A DNA stretch of 64,000 bases, from assembly GCA_964035575.1 (NCBI GenBank), contig OZ037867.1:248001-312000 (forward strand), in the 5' to 3' direction. This DNA comes from Rhynchopus sp. YZ270_cl-10 (lineage: Eukaryota > Euglenozoa > Diplonemea > Diplonemida > Diplonemidae). Below are positions 1-10,200 of this stretch, in pieces; position 1 is the first letter of the stretch; each line of letters begins with the position of its first letter. Made by a program: the position numbers and the translations under genes. The notes beneath the pieces were generated by a model. That model was not told where the DNA came from. It searched no databases and saw only the letters and a list, made by a program, of their open reading frames with translations.

Positions 1-1747
1 AGATATGCTTTGCCTCAAGGAAAATATGAGAAGAAGGGTTTGGGTTAATCGAAGCCGGGCATTTTCCGCTGATTTGCTCTTCTTTTACTTCATTTGGTTT
101 GATTTGAAGCGGCTTAATATCAGAACCCCGAGACGTACCAAAAAGCCCTTCCTTCGTTAATATGCTAGCCAAGACGTTCCATCGATCCGCATATTTTTTT
201 TTAAGGATAGAACCTCCTGCCGCAATATCTGGCACCGTTTTGCCTTCATAGGAGTTCTGCGCGATTTCGTTCGAAAAACTAAGCTTCGGATTCTTCAAAA
301 AACCGTTCAACCTCTCAACCGACCGATCAATCCTCCCTTCCCACTCCTCTACTGGATGGACCTCTAATATGCACGACAACGCTTTTTTATAAAACGCAAA
401 CATTCTTTTATCAGCTACAATCTTCCTCTCAATATCCGCCTCAGCGCAGTATAACAACGGCTCATTTTTTAACGCAAATTTTCCATCCTTATGACAAGGC
501 TCGAATACGGTATCAAAATCCCAAGCATGCATTCTGAGCAACGGCGCATCAGAATTTCCTCCCTTTTTGACCCTATCTTTATCTCCAAAGAAGAACACTT
601 CGTCGTCATAATCACCGTTTTGTAGAAGACTGTTTAGTGCTAACCATGCAGTATATTGTACCATATCGACATGCTTCGTGATAGTATTCGTAAAAGAATC
701 TCCTTTCAACCCCGCAATCTGTTTATACCCTACAGCAAGAGAAGAATTTGACGCAAACGATGGAAACGCAATTATATCATAGTATGCAGGTTTTGGATGG
801 TACCTCCAGACCCTCGCCCCAACCTCGACTGACTCCGATGTTGCCTTTTCGATTTTAGCTGACTGCTGCAAAATATTTTTTTCAAAATCCCCCGCTTTTT
901 CTCTAAGACACCTTCCATAAGGCGCTGTACTGTCCAATCCGAACCCCCCTATTTTATCTAAATTATTGTGTATCGCGTCTTCGGGGAATTCGATGAGAAG
1001 ATAGACACCAAATTGGTGGTCGTTTTTGCAGAATCCTGAGGAAGATGAAATGTGATGGCACCCTGCGGTGACAAGCTTGGTATATGGAAACCAAACCCCG
1101 GTTGACTCCATGAAGGCTGCAGTAGTAGGGTACGCTAAACGATACATATCCTCCCACATTGACATCAACACAAAACGTTTTAAATGGCGTCCCCCAAGCG
1201 AGATTCCACCCTCCAATGTGACATACAGGGAGCGACGTTTGGTAAGCCGAAGCTTCGCACTGCTTTTCCCCCAAAATTTTAATGTGCCCTTCTGCTCTGT
1301 TGCGATGCGTTCCCCTTTTTCTCCGTTCTCATCAGAGCAGAGGTTCCTAATAGAAAGCTCGGTAGGTTCCCCTCCAAATATCTTCCCTTTTTCTCCCGCA
1401 AAATGTTGCCAAGCATCCGTCATTCCTTTGTTAAATCCAAAGGAAAAAAATAGACAATCCTCAATTCTATCGTTTTTGCTAAGGGTAGGAGGAGAAGGTG
1501 GAGAAGATGCATTTCCCTTCTTCTCCTTCTGTGTCTTATCGCTTTGTTTGTCGACAAATAACGGCGAGGTTCTTGGAGGGGGTGAAGCAAATATCGCGCC
1601 CCCTTCTGATACGGTAGTCGCAAACGATGACGCGCCCTTCACGATGAACACCCCCCATAGACAACCCACCGCAAGCATTAATACGAGAACCAACGAGCGG
1701 GGGGAGACGCTATTGCCTTTTCTTCGCATTCGGCCTGAAGGGTGCAT
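1..1747 (-). CDS. CotH-like (spore-coat kinase family) membrane or secreted protein, 3' end outside window
   Basis: An uninterrupted reading frame of 582 codons runs from ATG at 1747 (a second in-frame ATG is at 1729) through the left edge without a stop, so the C-terminus is missing. After a short basic N-terminus there is one hydrophobic segment (about residues 20-36, 'SLVLVLMLAVGCLWGVFIV'), a signal anchor or signal peptide, then a Ser/Pro-rich stretch. The body resembles the CotH family (atypical protein kinases): an N-lobe-like block with 'FGVYLLIEFPED' (around plus 1010-990) and further on 'LALNSLLQNGDYDD' and 'HAWDFDTVF' (around 510-540), matching the CotH pattern of an Asn/Asp-rich helix followed by W-D-x-D. 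Such proteins phosphorylate secreted proteins. No paralogue lies in the window. Family assignment is by motif memory; the exact substrate is unknown. Confidence 0.72.
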   Translation of the reverse strand, partial: MHPSGRMRRKGNSVSPRSLVLVLMLAVGCLWGVFIVKGASSFATTVSEGGAIFASPPPRTSPLFVDKQSDKTQKEKKGNASSPPSPPTLSKNDRIEDCLFFSFGFNKGMTDAWQHFAGEKGKIFGGEPTELSIRNLCSDENGEKGERIATEQKGTLKFWGKSSAKLRLTKRRSLYVTLEGGISLGGRHLKRFVLMSMWEDMYRLAYPTTAAFMESTGVWFPYTKLVTAGCHHISSSSGFCKNDHQFGVYLLIEFPEDAIHNNLDKIGGFGLDSTAPYGRCLREKAGDFEKNILQQSAKIEKATSESVEVGARVWRYHPKPAYYDIIAFPSFASNSSLAVGYKQIAGLKGDSFTNTITKHVDMVQYTAWLALNSLLQNGDYDDEVFFFGDKDRVKKGGNSDAPLLRMHAWDFDTVFEPCHKDGKFALKNEPLLYCAEADIERKIVADKRMFAFYKKALSCILEVHPVEEWEGRIDRSVERLNGFLKNPKLSFSNEIAQNSYEGKTVPDIAAGGSILKKKYADRWNVLASILTKEGLFGTSRGSDIKPLQIKPNEVKEEQISGKCPASINPNPSSHIFLEAKHI

Positions 1748-2248
1748 AGTTAAAAGGGGAAAGTGTAAAACAAAAAAGAGTTATTTTTGAGAAGAAGAAA
1801 AAACAATGTGCACTCAAAGCAGGCTTAAAATTTTGAGGGAAAGGAGGGAAAGGAGGGGGAGGGAGAGGGGAGAGGGAGTCCTTCCCTGGATTTTTTTGTG
1901 AGAAATATTGGGGTGGTTTCGTGGAGGGGGTAATTGAAAAAATGCTGATATTTTGTTTTGGTTTTCTTGTCACTAAAAAAAAAAGGCCATGATTTTGATC
2001 TCCTACTAAAAGGGCGAGGTTAGGCTAGAGAGGAGGTCAAAATCGATAAAAATAACAAAAGAAACAGCGCAAAGGGAACCTTTGCACCAAGACTCACAAA
2101 AAAAACAACCGCTTTTCTGGATACCACCAAGACACTCTAAAATATGATTAAATCGACAAAAAAAAAACTATAAAAAATGCGGATCTTTCGACTCTTCAGA
2201 CCAGATAAAATACTGCAATATCCCAAACCCCCCTGAGACATCTCCCCG
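1748..2248. other. Intergenic spacer, no gene seen
   Basis: A/G-rich, low-complexity DNA between the CotH-like gene and DPH3. A CAG lies just upstream of the second ATG of the CotH-like gene. I see no conserved ORF and none of the recurrent hairpins found elsewhere. Confidence 0.5.
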
Positions 2249-2497
2249 TTAGAGGAGAAGTTTTTCGTTTACCTCGATGACCCGGATTGCGAGGGAGCAG
2301 GTGGGGCAGACGAGAACAGTCATGCCTGCCTTGAGGTCCTCCTTCGAAACGCTGAAGATGTCGCCGCAGGGGCAGTCGTAGAGGAAGAGCCCCTCGTCGT
2401 CGTCCCACTCCATGTCTGCGTGCGGCACCTCCTCGTAGATCTCGTAGTCCTCGCGTACGTCGTCCTCATGCACTGCCAGCGTGTCGTCGGTGGTCAT
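2249..2497 (-). CDS. DPH3: Diphthamide biosynthesis protein 3 (CSL zinc finger)
   Basis: An 82-residue protein, the usual size of Dph3/Kti11. It begins 'MTTDDTLAVHEDD', has the conserved acidic 'YEIYEEV' segment and the CSL zinc-finger core: 'YDCPCGDIF' followed about 20 residues later by 'CPTCSLAIRVIE', giving four Cys metal ligands. In other eukaryotes Dph3 is the electron donor for the Dph1-Dph2 iron-sulfur enzyme that starts diphthamide formation on elongation factor 2, and it also supports Elongator-dependent tRNA modification; it acts in the cytosol. The start is chosen because upstream codons are T/A-rich untranslated sequence and 'CCAACAG' lies about 45 nt upstream, a plausible splice acceptor. 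No intron. A recurrent hairpin (2560-2608) lies immediately upstream. Confidence 0.9.
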   Translation of the reverse strand: MTTDDTLAVHEDDVREDYEIYEEVPHADMEWDDDEGLFLYDCPCGDIFSVSKEDLKAGMTVLVCPTCSLAIRVIEVNEKLLL

Positions 2498-2559
2498 AAT
2501 GCAAAAAAGAGGATTGTACTGTTTCTGTTGGAAAGTCTTTTGTGTGTTTTTTTTTTTTT

Positions 2560-2608
2560 GAAAACTTGGTTGTATTAGTGTAGCCACCCTAGAGTGTGCT
2601 CCACTATT
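2560..2608. repeat. Small hairpin family E, copy 1
   Basis: Starts with 'GAAAACTTGGTTGTATTAG', found again almost unchanged at 61310, and ends 'CTCCACTAT'. On the minus strand TAGTG and CACTA can pair around a variable loop. It could be a small RNA, a SINE tail or a 5' UTR element of DPH3. Confidence 0.45.
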
Positions 2609-2837
2609 TGTGTTCGATGGATATCTTCCAAAAAGAAAGAACCTGGTTAAGAACCAAATGCGTCACCTTGATAAATTGGCATTGCAAAAAGGGGGATGAA
2701 GCGCGCAAGGGGTGGACCTGAAGAGGTCGGTGCGGTGTGGGAATCTAAAAATATGTACCTTCACCAAGAAAGCGAGAAAAGGGTCCAAGGCTTAGGGATC
2801 TACTACTCGAGCTGCAAAATCGTCCAGGAGGGTGATT

Positions 2838-2915
2838 CTTCTATCCTACAGCCAATCGGTAGCAACGACGGGCGGTGTGTACAAATGGCAGGGACGTAAT
2901 CAGTGCAAGCTGATG
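2838..2915 (-). pseudogene. Fragment of small-subunit (18S) rRNA 3' region
   Basis: Read on the minus strand it contains 'CATCAGCTTGCACTGATTAC', then 'GTCCCTGCCATTTGTACAC' and 'ACCGCCCGTCGTTGCTACC', the near-universal decoding-region segment of 18S rRNA. About 75-80 nt are recognisable. Sequence on both sides no longer looks like rRNA to me and the terminal 'GTAACAAGG' block is absent nearby, so this is a fragment, not a working gene. The form CCATTTG in place of CCCTTTG is the variant I associate with Euglenozoa. Divergent helix 44 sequence could extend it leftward to about 2760. Confidence 0.8.
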
Positions 2916-3989
2916 TTCTAGTGACAGAGTAAGCGACACTGTGACGCCGGTAGTGACAATGAGGAAGAAAGGCTAGGGTGCGTTGAAGGACCTGATAGAG
3001 CTGCGGTTAAAGATAGTCGTTGAAACAGAAAAGCCTTTTTTTTTTCTGCAAGAAACCCCATGGCAGCCGACACAAGAGGTATCGTAAAACTTTTTGAAGT
3101 TCTATTTCAGGTGTTTGGGGGGGGAGGACACGGACTGTGCTACGTCGGTTCAAGGTGAGGGGTGTGGGTGTGGGGGTATGGTTCAGTATCTGAACACCAT
3201 GGAAACGACAGAGAGAAAAATATATTACTTTCTACTCTTCGGGGGAATGGACTTACCCTAGCGCGGGGGGGGGAGAGAAGTTGAGTTCCGACTTTTGATT
3301 GTGGAGTTGCGATGAGCTTAGTATGAAAAAAAAAAAGGGGGGGAGTTGATGAGGGGGGAGTGCTGCCTTCAGTGCTGCCTTCGGTTGTAGGTTGTCTCAA
3401 ATGTTTTAAATCACACGTGGGGGAAAATCCACTATTTCGTTTCCCCTCCCCCCCAGCTGAACGCAGCCTCAAAAACCCACACAGGCGACCACTTTTTAAG
3501 TAACGTTTCAAAAAAAAAAAGGGAGGAGGGTGAAAAGAGTGGAGAAAAAGAAAAGAGAAAAAAGCTTGAAAGATGAAATATGAGGGTTCCTTGACGCCAC
3601 CCCTGTGAGAGGGGTCATCGAAACCCTTTGCAATGTTGTCACGTTTTGCGAATAATTTTTTTTTTTTTGTCCAATTTTTGCTGAGGGGTTTTTGGAATAG
3701 GCTGGTTAATGTACCAGATCTTTATTCCTGAAGAGCAACGTTAATGAAAGCCCCCTTTCACAAAAAATTTTACATTTACGTTTGGCATCTCGCATAGAGA
3801 GAAAACACCCCCTCTCCCCTCTCCAGCCAGTGTTCGCGCGAATAGAGCAACTCCTACAACCTGGTGAATCTAGATTTTCATTTGCCGTATTTGGCAATAC
3901 ACCCCCACCAAAAAAAAAGTGGTGGATTCTGTATTCAATTGCCATCTGTTTTGAAAAAGGTTGGAATACCTAACACAAAAAAAAAAAAA
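2916..3989. other. Intergenic, low-complexity; one GATGA/TCATC hairpin
   Basis: No convincing gene. At 3570-3620 a segment begins 'AAGATGAAATATGAGG' and ends GGGGTCATC, like the GATGA/TCATC hairpins at 6656 and 30587, with an internal hairpin ACCCCT/AGGGGT. The rest is G- and A-rich homopolymer-laden DNA. Confidence 0.4.
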
Positions 3990-4060
3990 AAAAAAAAAAA
4001 GTGAAGTTGATAGTGCAAACGACTCTGGGATGCAGGCACTGCCAAACCGCCGGTTGCAAC
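3990..4060 (-). ncRNA. Small RNA or SINE family C, copy 1
   Basis: On the minus strand it reads '...CAGTGCCTGCATCCCAG', 'TTTGCACTATCAACTTCAC' and then a run of about 24 T, an ideal pol III stop. AGTGC pairs with GCACT. The same 3' block occurs at 6311, 16076 and 27935. The upstream B-box-like hairpin of the longer copies is replaced here by AACCG/CGGTT. Confidence 0.5.
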
Positions 4061-4091
4061 AAAACGATAAGAACAGAAAGAAACGTTTTGA

Positions 4092-4125
4092 TAAGATGAA
4101 CCTAAGCCTCGCATGCTTAAAGAAG
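4092..4125. ncRNA. Bulged hairpin family A, copy 1 (incomplete)
   Basis: The 5' arm 'TAAGATGAACCTAAGCCTCG' matches other copies (28329, 29779, 30793, 40442). The inner TAAGC pairs with GCTTA, but the outer TCATCTT arm is degenerate (AAAGAAG). Confidence 0.4.
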
Positions 4126-4159
4126 AGTTGTACCATGTATGTTCCTCTCGTTACACACA

Positions 4160-4216
4160 CACATCTTCACTATTCGTTATCACGCTGGAACAACTGGGGT
4201 TTGAAGATGGGCTGTC
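4160..4216. ncRNA. Hairpin family B, copy 1
   Basis: CATCTTCA (4162-4169) pairs perfectly with TGAAGATG (4202-4209) around a loop holding 'GTTATCACGCTGGAACA', followed by GGCTGTCT. The loop and tail recur at 30713 and 62895. Confidence 0.5.
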
Positions 4217-4292
4217 TAACCGAAACTCTTTCGTAGCCGATACAAAAAAATAAATCACAATATACGAGAACACATCACAAAACCATACTTTT

Positions 4293-5885
4293 TCAACACG
4301 TTGGTACTCCACAAATTGGCCCGGGGGCGTTCAGGGCCCCGGGAAAATTGTTGTTCCAGTACTGCTGCGCGCAGGAGGAGTTACAGTTACCTAGAAGAGA
4401 TTGGGGTGAGCAGGAGCCCTGCGGGCCTGGGATGGGGCCACTCCAGCCGCTGCAGTCGCGGGCAGCGAGGGCGGATTCGTTGAGGACTTGCCAAAGGGAG
4501 GCGACGATGGTGGGTTCTTGCGAGGCGATGTTAACCTTTTCGGATGCGTCTGCGCGCAAATCAAACAGACAAACCCCTTTGCCACTCCCTGGGAATACGT
4601 TCACTCCATTCGCCGGCGGCAAATCTTGCGCCATACACGGCCACTCCTTTGCATCCGCTGCCACCCACGTTCCATCTGGCTGCTTCCATCCACTGTTCTG
4701 CGTCTTAAAAAACGGCTGTGAAACCAACAATTTATATTGCCCGTGGATAACCACCTCCTTCGAGAGCACCAGGTTCTCGTGTGCAGAGCTGTAGTTGAAT
4801 TCGTCAGGGTTCATTAGCATGTTCCAGACGGGGACGCCGTCGACCCCTGGATAGGAGAGGTTGCCATAGATGTCCTTCGTGGGGTCGGAGATGTTGGTGG
4901 GGAGGGGTGGGGTGGCAGGGTCGTCGCTGTGGTCTACCCCAGCAAGCTCGCAGAAGGTGGCGTACCAGTCCACGATGTGGAGGTTCATGGTGTTGTTGGT
5001 GCCACGCAGGGAGGTCGGCACCAGGCCACCAGAGACAAAGGCCGCAGTGCGCATGCCGCCTTCCCAGTTGCTGTGCTTCTCACCACGAAGCGGGTAGTTA
5101 ATCCCATCCACAACACCACCATTGTCCGAGGTGTACACAATCACCGTGTTGTCGTACATCCCCTTTGCTTTCAGTGCATCAACCAACAGCCCGACGTACA
5201 CATCTGCGTCCCACACCATTCCGTGGTAGGTCGAATTCATTGGATTCCCTGGCACCTTATCATAAGGTGTGTGAACGGCTTGGAACGCGAGGTACATAAA
5301 GAGCGGCACTGTGGTGTCGTGCCCCTCTACAGCCTGCACAGCAAGCTCACCGAGGAGCTGGCTGGAGTATGTGGTCGGGTGCATGCCGGGTGGTGGGTTG
5401 TCGAATTGCGCGTCGCTGTGTACTGGGTGCTGGCCCTGCCATTTTGTGTCGGAGGTGTACGACTCTGAGCCGGAGAGAAAGCCGAAGACGTTATCAAAGC
5501 CGCGGTTTGCCCCAAGGTGCTGCATCGATTTGTACCCTGTATGGCCTTTGCCGTACCAGAACGATTTGTAGCCAGCAGGTTGCAGCTTCTCGCTGATCCA
5601 TGTCATACGGAGGTCGATGTCGTCTGTTGCAATGCCACTCAGCTGTTCCCCATGGTGGATAGGTAGGCGGCCGGACAGAAACGAACGCCGTGTTGGGCTG
5701 CAGTGCCAGTGTGTGTAGTGGTTTGTCAGTAAAATGCCCTCTGCCGCGAGCGCAGTGATGTTCTCTGTATAGGCGCGTGCATCAGGGTTGTGCAGACCTA
5801 AGTCGTAGTGCCCCAAGTCATCCTGTAATATCATAATAAGATTCGGCTTAACAGCCACTGCCAGCAAAGGGAGCAGGGCCTGCAT
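4293..5885 (-). CDS. Secreted arylsulfatase (ARSB/I/J-like)
   Basis: A 530-residue, intron-free sulfatase. The start at 5885 gives 'MQALLPLLAVAV', a short signal peptide directly before the first beta strand 'KPNLIMILQDDLGHYD', whose two Asp bind calcium. The sulfatase signature 'CSPTRRSFLSGR' begins at residue 62; in this family the Cys becomes formylglycine, the catalytic residue. 'YTSDNGG' and a 'HSNWEGGMRTAAFVSGG' block supply further active-site residues. It would remove sulfate esters from extracellular or lysosomal glycans, which in a marine heterotroph would suit digestion of algal polysaccharides (inference). A longer frame to 5951 exists, but its extra residues are Pro-rich and lie before the signal peptide. 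The Cys-rich end 'CGVPTC' is unusual. Confidence 0.9.
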   Translation of the reverse strand: MQALLPLLAVAVKPNLIMILQDDLGHYDLGLHNPDARAYTENITALAAEGILLTNHYTHWHCSPTRRSFLSGRLPIHHGEQLSGIATDDIDLRMTWISEKLQPAGYKSFWYGKGHTGYKSMQHLGANRGFDNVFGFLSGSESYTSDTKWQGQHPVHSDAQFDNPPPGMHPTTYSSQLLGELAVQAVEGHDTTVPLFMYLAFQAVHTPYDKVPGNPMNSTYHGMVWDADVYVGLLVDALKAKGMYDNTVIVYTSDNGGVVDGINYPLRGEKHSNWEGGMRTAAFVSGGLVPTSLRGTNNTMNLHIVDWYATFCELAGVDHSDDPATPPLPTNISDPTKDIYGNLSYPGVDGVPVWNMLMNPDEFNYSSAHENLVLSKEVVIHGQYKLLVSQPFFKTQNSGWKQPDGTWVAADAKEWPCMAQDLPPANGVNVFPGSGKGVCLFDLRADASEKVNIASQEPTIVASLWQVLNESALAARDCSGWSGPIPGPQGSCSPQSLLGNCNSSCAQQYWNNNFPGALNAPGPICGVPTC

Positions 5886-6310
5886 GGTGGCGGTGTATGG
5901 TCTTCTGGGGGGAGGTGGAAGGTGGTTGATGGGAGGGTGTATTAATGTCATATACTTTCTCTTCAGAAGAGAACAATGTAGGGGGGGAAAAATGGCTTGA
6001 AATGTAAAAAAGCCCTCTTGTGAACAGTGTATCTTTGAAAAAAATGAAAAAAGACTTTTTTTTGTGGTTTTTATATAAAAGGCCTTGCTTGTTGGGTAAA
6101 GCAGGTTTCATTTCCTCAAATTTGAGGAAAAAGAAAGAAAAATAAATAAATGCCAGCGGAATGAACACCAATAAGCCATATTGTTCCCTCTCGCACACCT
6201 TTACTTTCGGGTATAGGCTTGGTGGCCTAGGAACGGTGTTGGCAAACTGACGCACATTCGAATGACATTTTTTTGTACCAAAAAAAAATCAATTTCTTGA
6301 AAATCTGGTA

Positions 6311-6370
6311 AAAAGTGAAGTTGATAGTGCATAATATAACGCCTCTGGGACGCAAAAAATTGCACTGAAA
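6311..6370 (-). ncRNA. Small RNA or SINE family C, copy 2 (short)
   Basis: Minus strand reads 'TTGCGTCCCAGAGGCGTT', a spacer, then 'TGCACTATCAACTTCAC' and TTTTT. AGTGC pairs with GCACT. The upstream B-box-like hairpin is absent. Confidence 0.45.
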
Positions 6371-6655
6371 ACAATCAAAAAAAAGGGGAACAACAACAAA
6401 AAAAAAAACAATCAAAACAACAAAAAACAATGGGTATGAGATACACCTCCCGCTGAGTCACAACCTAAATTAGACTATTTACAGCGTAGAGGGATATCAC
6501 GATCGAGCACAGCATCATTCTTACCTTTTCCCCCCTCCTCCTACACCGGGGGTTTCTCTTTGCGGGGGGAAAGGAAACGTTGTTGCTGTTTTGTGAGTTT
6601 TTTTTTTTTTTTTTTTGAGGGTGTTTACGAACTACACTACAGAAAATTTTGATAT

Positions 6656-6688
6656 GATGAAATGTGCTTCTTCGTGCACAATGTCATC
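6656..6688. ncRNA. GATGA/TCATC bulged hairpin, copy G2
   Basis: GATGA, two unpaired A, inner stem TGTGC/GCACA, three unpaired bases, TCATC. The copy at 30587 has the same plan, but its inner stem is TGTGT/ACACA, a compensatory change. Confidence 0.5.
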
Positions 6689-7219
6689 TGCCAAAGACAG
6701 TGTGAATATAATGCAAAACACCCCCAAAAAAAAAGGGGTTGGAGGGGGAACGAAACGTAGCGGAGAGGATAACGATGATTTTTCTCCATACAGCCACAGC
6801 GCGCAGTAGGTGCAGCACCATTGAGCTGTACAAAAGAAAAAAAAAAACGATACCAAAAAAGAGAAGGGTATTGAGGAAGGGGGAAAAAAAGAAGGAAAAC
6901 TAATATGTGGGCGTACGTGGGGCAATAAAAGACACCCCGACACCCTGGCATATTAGAAAAAAAAAGGGTAAAATGAAAAGGGGTTAGAAAAGAAAGAGAA
7001 AAATCCAAATATGGATTATTGAAAAAGACAAAAATAAACCAAAAGCAAAAAGCGGCCACAACAGCCGGATTTTTGTAATAGGAAAAATAACAAAAAAAAA
7101 AAGACAAAAAAAAAAAAAAAAAAAAAAAAAAGTGCACAAGCTTGAAATTGATATTTTTTTTGAGATGTTTCACACATTTGTCACATTTATTACATTTTTA
7201 TTTTATTTTTACTGCATCA

Positions 7220-10200
7220 CTACTCGAGACCACGGACGAGGTCGTGCAGTTCCTCTGCGGGAGCTTCCGTGCCAATGAGGCAGACTCTGACGTTGTCGAT
7301 CCTGTACTCAGCCTGTCCGTTGTGCGGGAAGGTGGCGAGGTAGGGCAAGAACCAGAGCTGTGCGTAGTTAGCGCCTGCGGTGAAGTCGAATGTGATCTCC
7401 TGTGCTGTCGGGAACACCATGCCGTTGCTGTACACAGTCTGTGCCGAGGTGACGGACGGGATAGCTCTTGAAGACGAGACGCTCATGGGAACTCCGTTCG
7501 CAAGGCGCACGTAGATGTTCCCGTCAGGGTTGTTGGTCTCAACCCACATAGTGATGCGGTACTGCGTACCCGACACAAAGTTGAAGTTCGTCACAACACC
7601 CTCACCACGTCCGCTGTGCGACCACATCCAAGCACTGTAGGCACCATGCAAACCTCCGAACAGGGAAGGTGTTCCGTGCGAGTAGTACCACCCGACAACG
7701 TGTCCACCCGAGAACGCAGACCCGCTTGGTGTCGTGATGTCAAAGCTTGGGTTCGTCAGAAGCGAGCTAGTGCACGGCTGCAGCGGCGGTGCCGGTGTGG
7801 CAGGTGCCGGTGTCGGTGGTGCCCTTGTGTCAGGGGCGCTGGTCGGGCACGAGCAGATCCTCGACTCAATGTCGTACACGCACAGTGTCCTCTCGTTTAG
7901 TGAGCACCTCTGGTTCACACAGCCCTTGTGGTTACCCTTAAAGCGTGCACACCCAGTCGGCAACGAAATCGGCGTACGTGTTCTGGGTGCAGCGGTCTCA
8001 GGGGCCTTGGTCGGGCACGAGCACACCTTCGTCTCAAAGTCGTACGAGCAACGGGTGTCCACAATCGAGTCTGTGCAGGGTGTGGAGAGGCAAAGCTTAG
8101 GGTTGCCGTTCGCACGTGAGCATGATGTGATGACAGGTGCCTCTGTTCTGGGTGCAGCAGTCTCAGGTGCCTCGGTAGGGCATGTGCAGGTCCTCGCGAT
8201 CCAGTCGTACTGGCATCTGGTGCGCGTGCCCTCACACATGTTGGAGAAGCAGGCCCTGGGGTTCAGGTCGTACTGCTCACATCCTGCAGGGGGTGCCTCC
8301 GTCTCGGGTGCCTTGGTCGGGCACGTGCACGTTCTAGAGTTCCAGTCGTACTGGCACCTTGTGTTCGATGTTGCGTCGCATGTGTTCGTGAAGCAGCCTC
8401 TCGGGCTTCCGTTGTACTGTTCGCATCCGCTGATGGGCGTCTCTGTTCTGGGTGCGGCTGTCGGGGGTGCCTTGGACTCGGGCGCCTGCGTTGGGCACGT
8501 GCACATTCTCGTCCTCCAGTCGTACTGGCACCTCTCGTTGCTCTCCTCACACGTGTTCGACCAGCAGGACCTGGGGTCGGAGTTGAACTCCTCACACTTC
8601 CTCGGCACAGGTGTCTCCGTTCTCGGTGCAGGTGACTCCGGCACCGCCGTGGGGCACGAGCACTCCCTGGCCCTCCAGTCGTACTGGCACCGCATGTTCG
8701 AGTCCTCACACGTGCTCGAGAAGCATCCCCTCGGGTTTTCGTTGTACTGCGCGCATCCCGGAAACACAATAGGCACCTCCGTTTGGGGCACACGTGTCTC
8801 AGGTGCGTCGGTCGTGAGGACGCACACCCTGATGTTGTCAATGCGGAATTCAGCCTGTCCGTTCGTCGCCCACGCCGCAAGGAAGGGGTAGAACCACATC
8901 TGTGCGTAGTTTGCATTTGCGGTGAAGTCGAATGTGATCTCCTGTGCTGTCGGGAACACCATGCCGTTTGTGTACACAGTCTGTGCCGAGGTGACTGAAG
9001 GGAACGCCGTTGATGCCGAGGTACCCATCGGCACACCGTTTGCAATGCGCACAAAAATGTTACCGTCAGGGTTGTTTGTGTGCACCCACATCGTCACACG
9101 GTACTGGAGTCCTGCGGTGAACGGAACGTTTGTCACAACACCCTCACCGGCGCCGCTGTACGACCACATCCAAGCACTGAACGGACCGTGGTACCCACCG
9201 AACAGCGACGGCGTTCCGTGCGAGTAGAACCAGCCGGGAACGTTTCCAGCCCCGAAGGCACTACCAGCCGTTCCCACGATGGTGTCGAAGCTCGGGTTGG
9301 TCAGTATCGATGTGGTACACGGCTCAAGTGGCGGGGTCATTGTCTCGGGTGCCTCGGTCCTTGGTGCACGTGTAGCAGGGGCGCGTGTGGCAGGTGCCTC
9401 TGTGGGGCACGAACACACACGGGTCTCACGGTCGTACATGCAGTACATATCGGCATCAGCCTCACATGTGTGTGACACACACCCACGCTCATCACCGAGG
9501 AACTCCGAGCAAAGAACTGTGGGTGCCTTGGTCTCAGGTGCCTCTGTGGGGCACGAGCAGAGAAGAGTCTCACGGTCGTAGTCGCACTTCACGTCAGCGT
9601 TGCTCGGGCAGGCAGTGTTCAAGCATCCTTCGTGGTCACCCTTGAACTCCTCACAACGACGTGGTGCAGGCGACTTCGTCTCGGGTGCCTTGGTCTCAGG
9701 TGCGCTGGTGGGGCACGAGCAGAGAAGAGTCTCACGGTCGTAGTCACACTTCACGTCAGCGTTGCTCGGGCAGGCAGTGTTCAAGCATCCTTCGTGGTCA
9801 CCCTTGAACTCCTCACAGCGACGTGGTGCAGGCGACTTCGTCTCGGGTGCCTTGGTCTCAGGTGCCTCTGTGGGGCACGAGCAGAGAAGAGTCTCACGGT
9901 CGTAGTCGCACTTCACGTCAGCGTTGCTCGGGCAGGCAGTGTTCAAGCATCCTTCGTGGTCACCCTTGAACTCCTCACAGCGACGTGGTGCAGGCGACTT
10001 CGTCTCGGGTGCCTTGGTCTCAGGTGCCTCTGTGGGGCACGAGCAGAGAAGAGTCTCACGGTCGTAGTCGCACTTCACGTCAGCGTTGCTCGGGCAGGCA
10101 GTGTTCAAGCATCCTTCGTGGTCACCCTTGAACTCCTCACAGCGACGTGGTGCAGGCGACTTCGTCTCGGGTGCCTTGGTCTCAGGTGCGCTGGTGGGGC

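Larger units (their letters stand above)
5886..7219. other. Intergenic A/T-rich region with hairpins
   Basis: No gene recognised. It holds a family C copy (6311-6370), a GATGA/TCATC hairpin (6656-6688), a T16 run near 6600 and A runs near 7100-7130. Confidence 0.5.

Noticed and set aside
1068-1790. 240-codon plus-strand frame
   Set aside because: Antisense to the CotH-like frame, which has clear family motifs and continues to the window edge.
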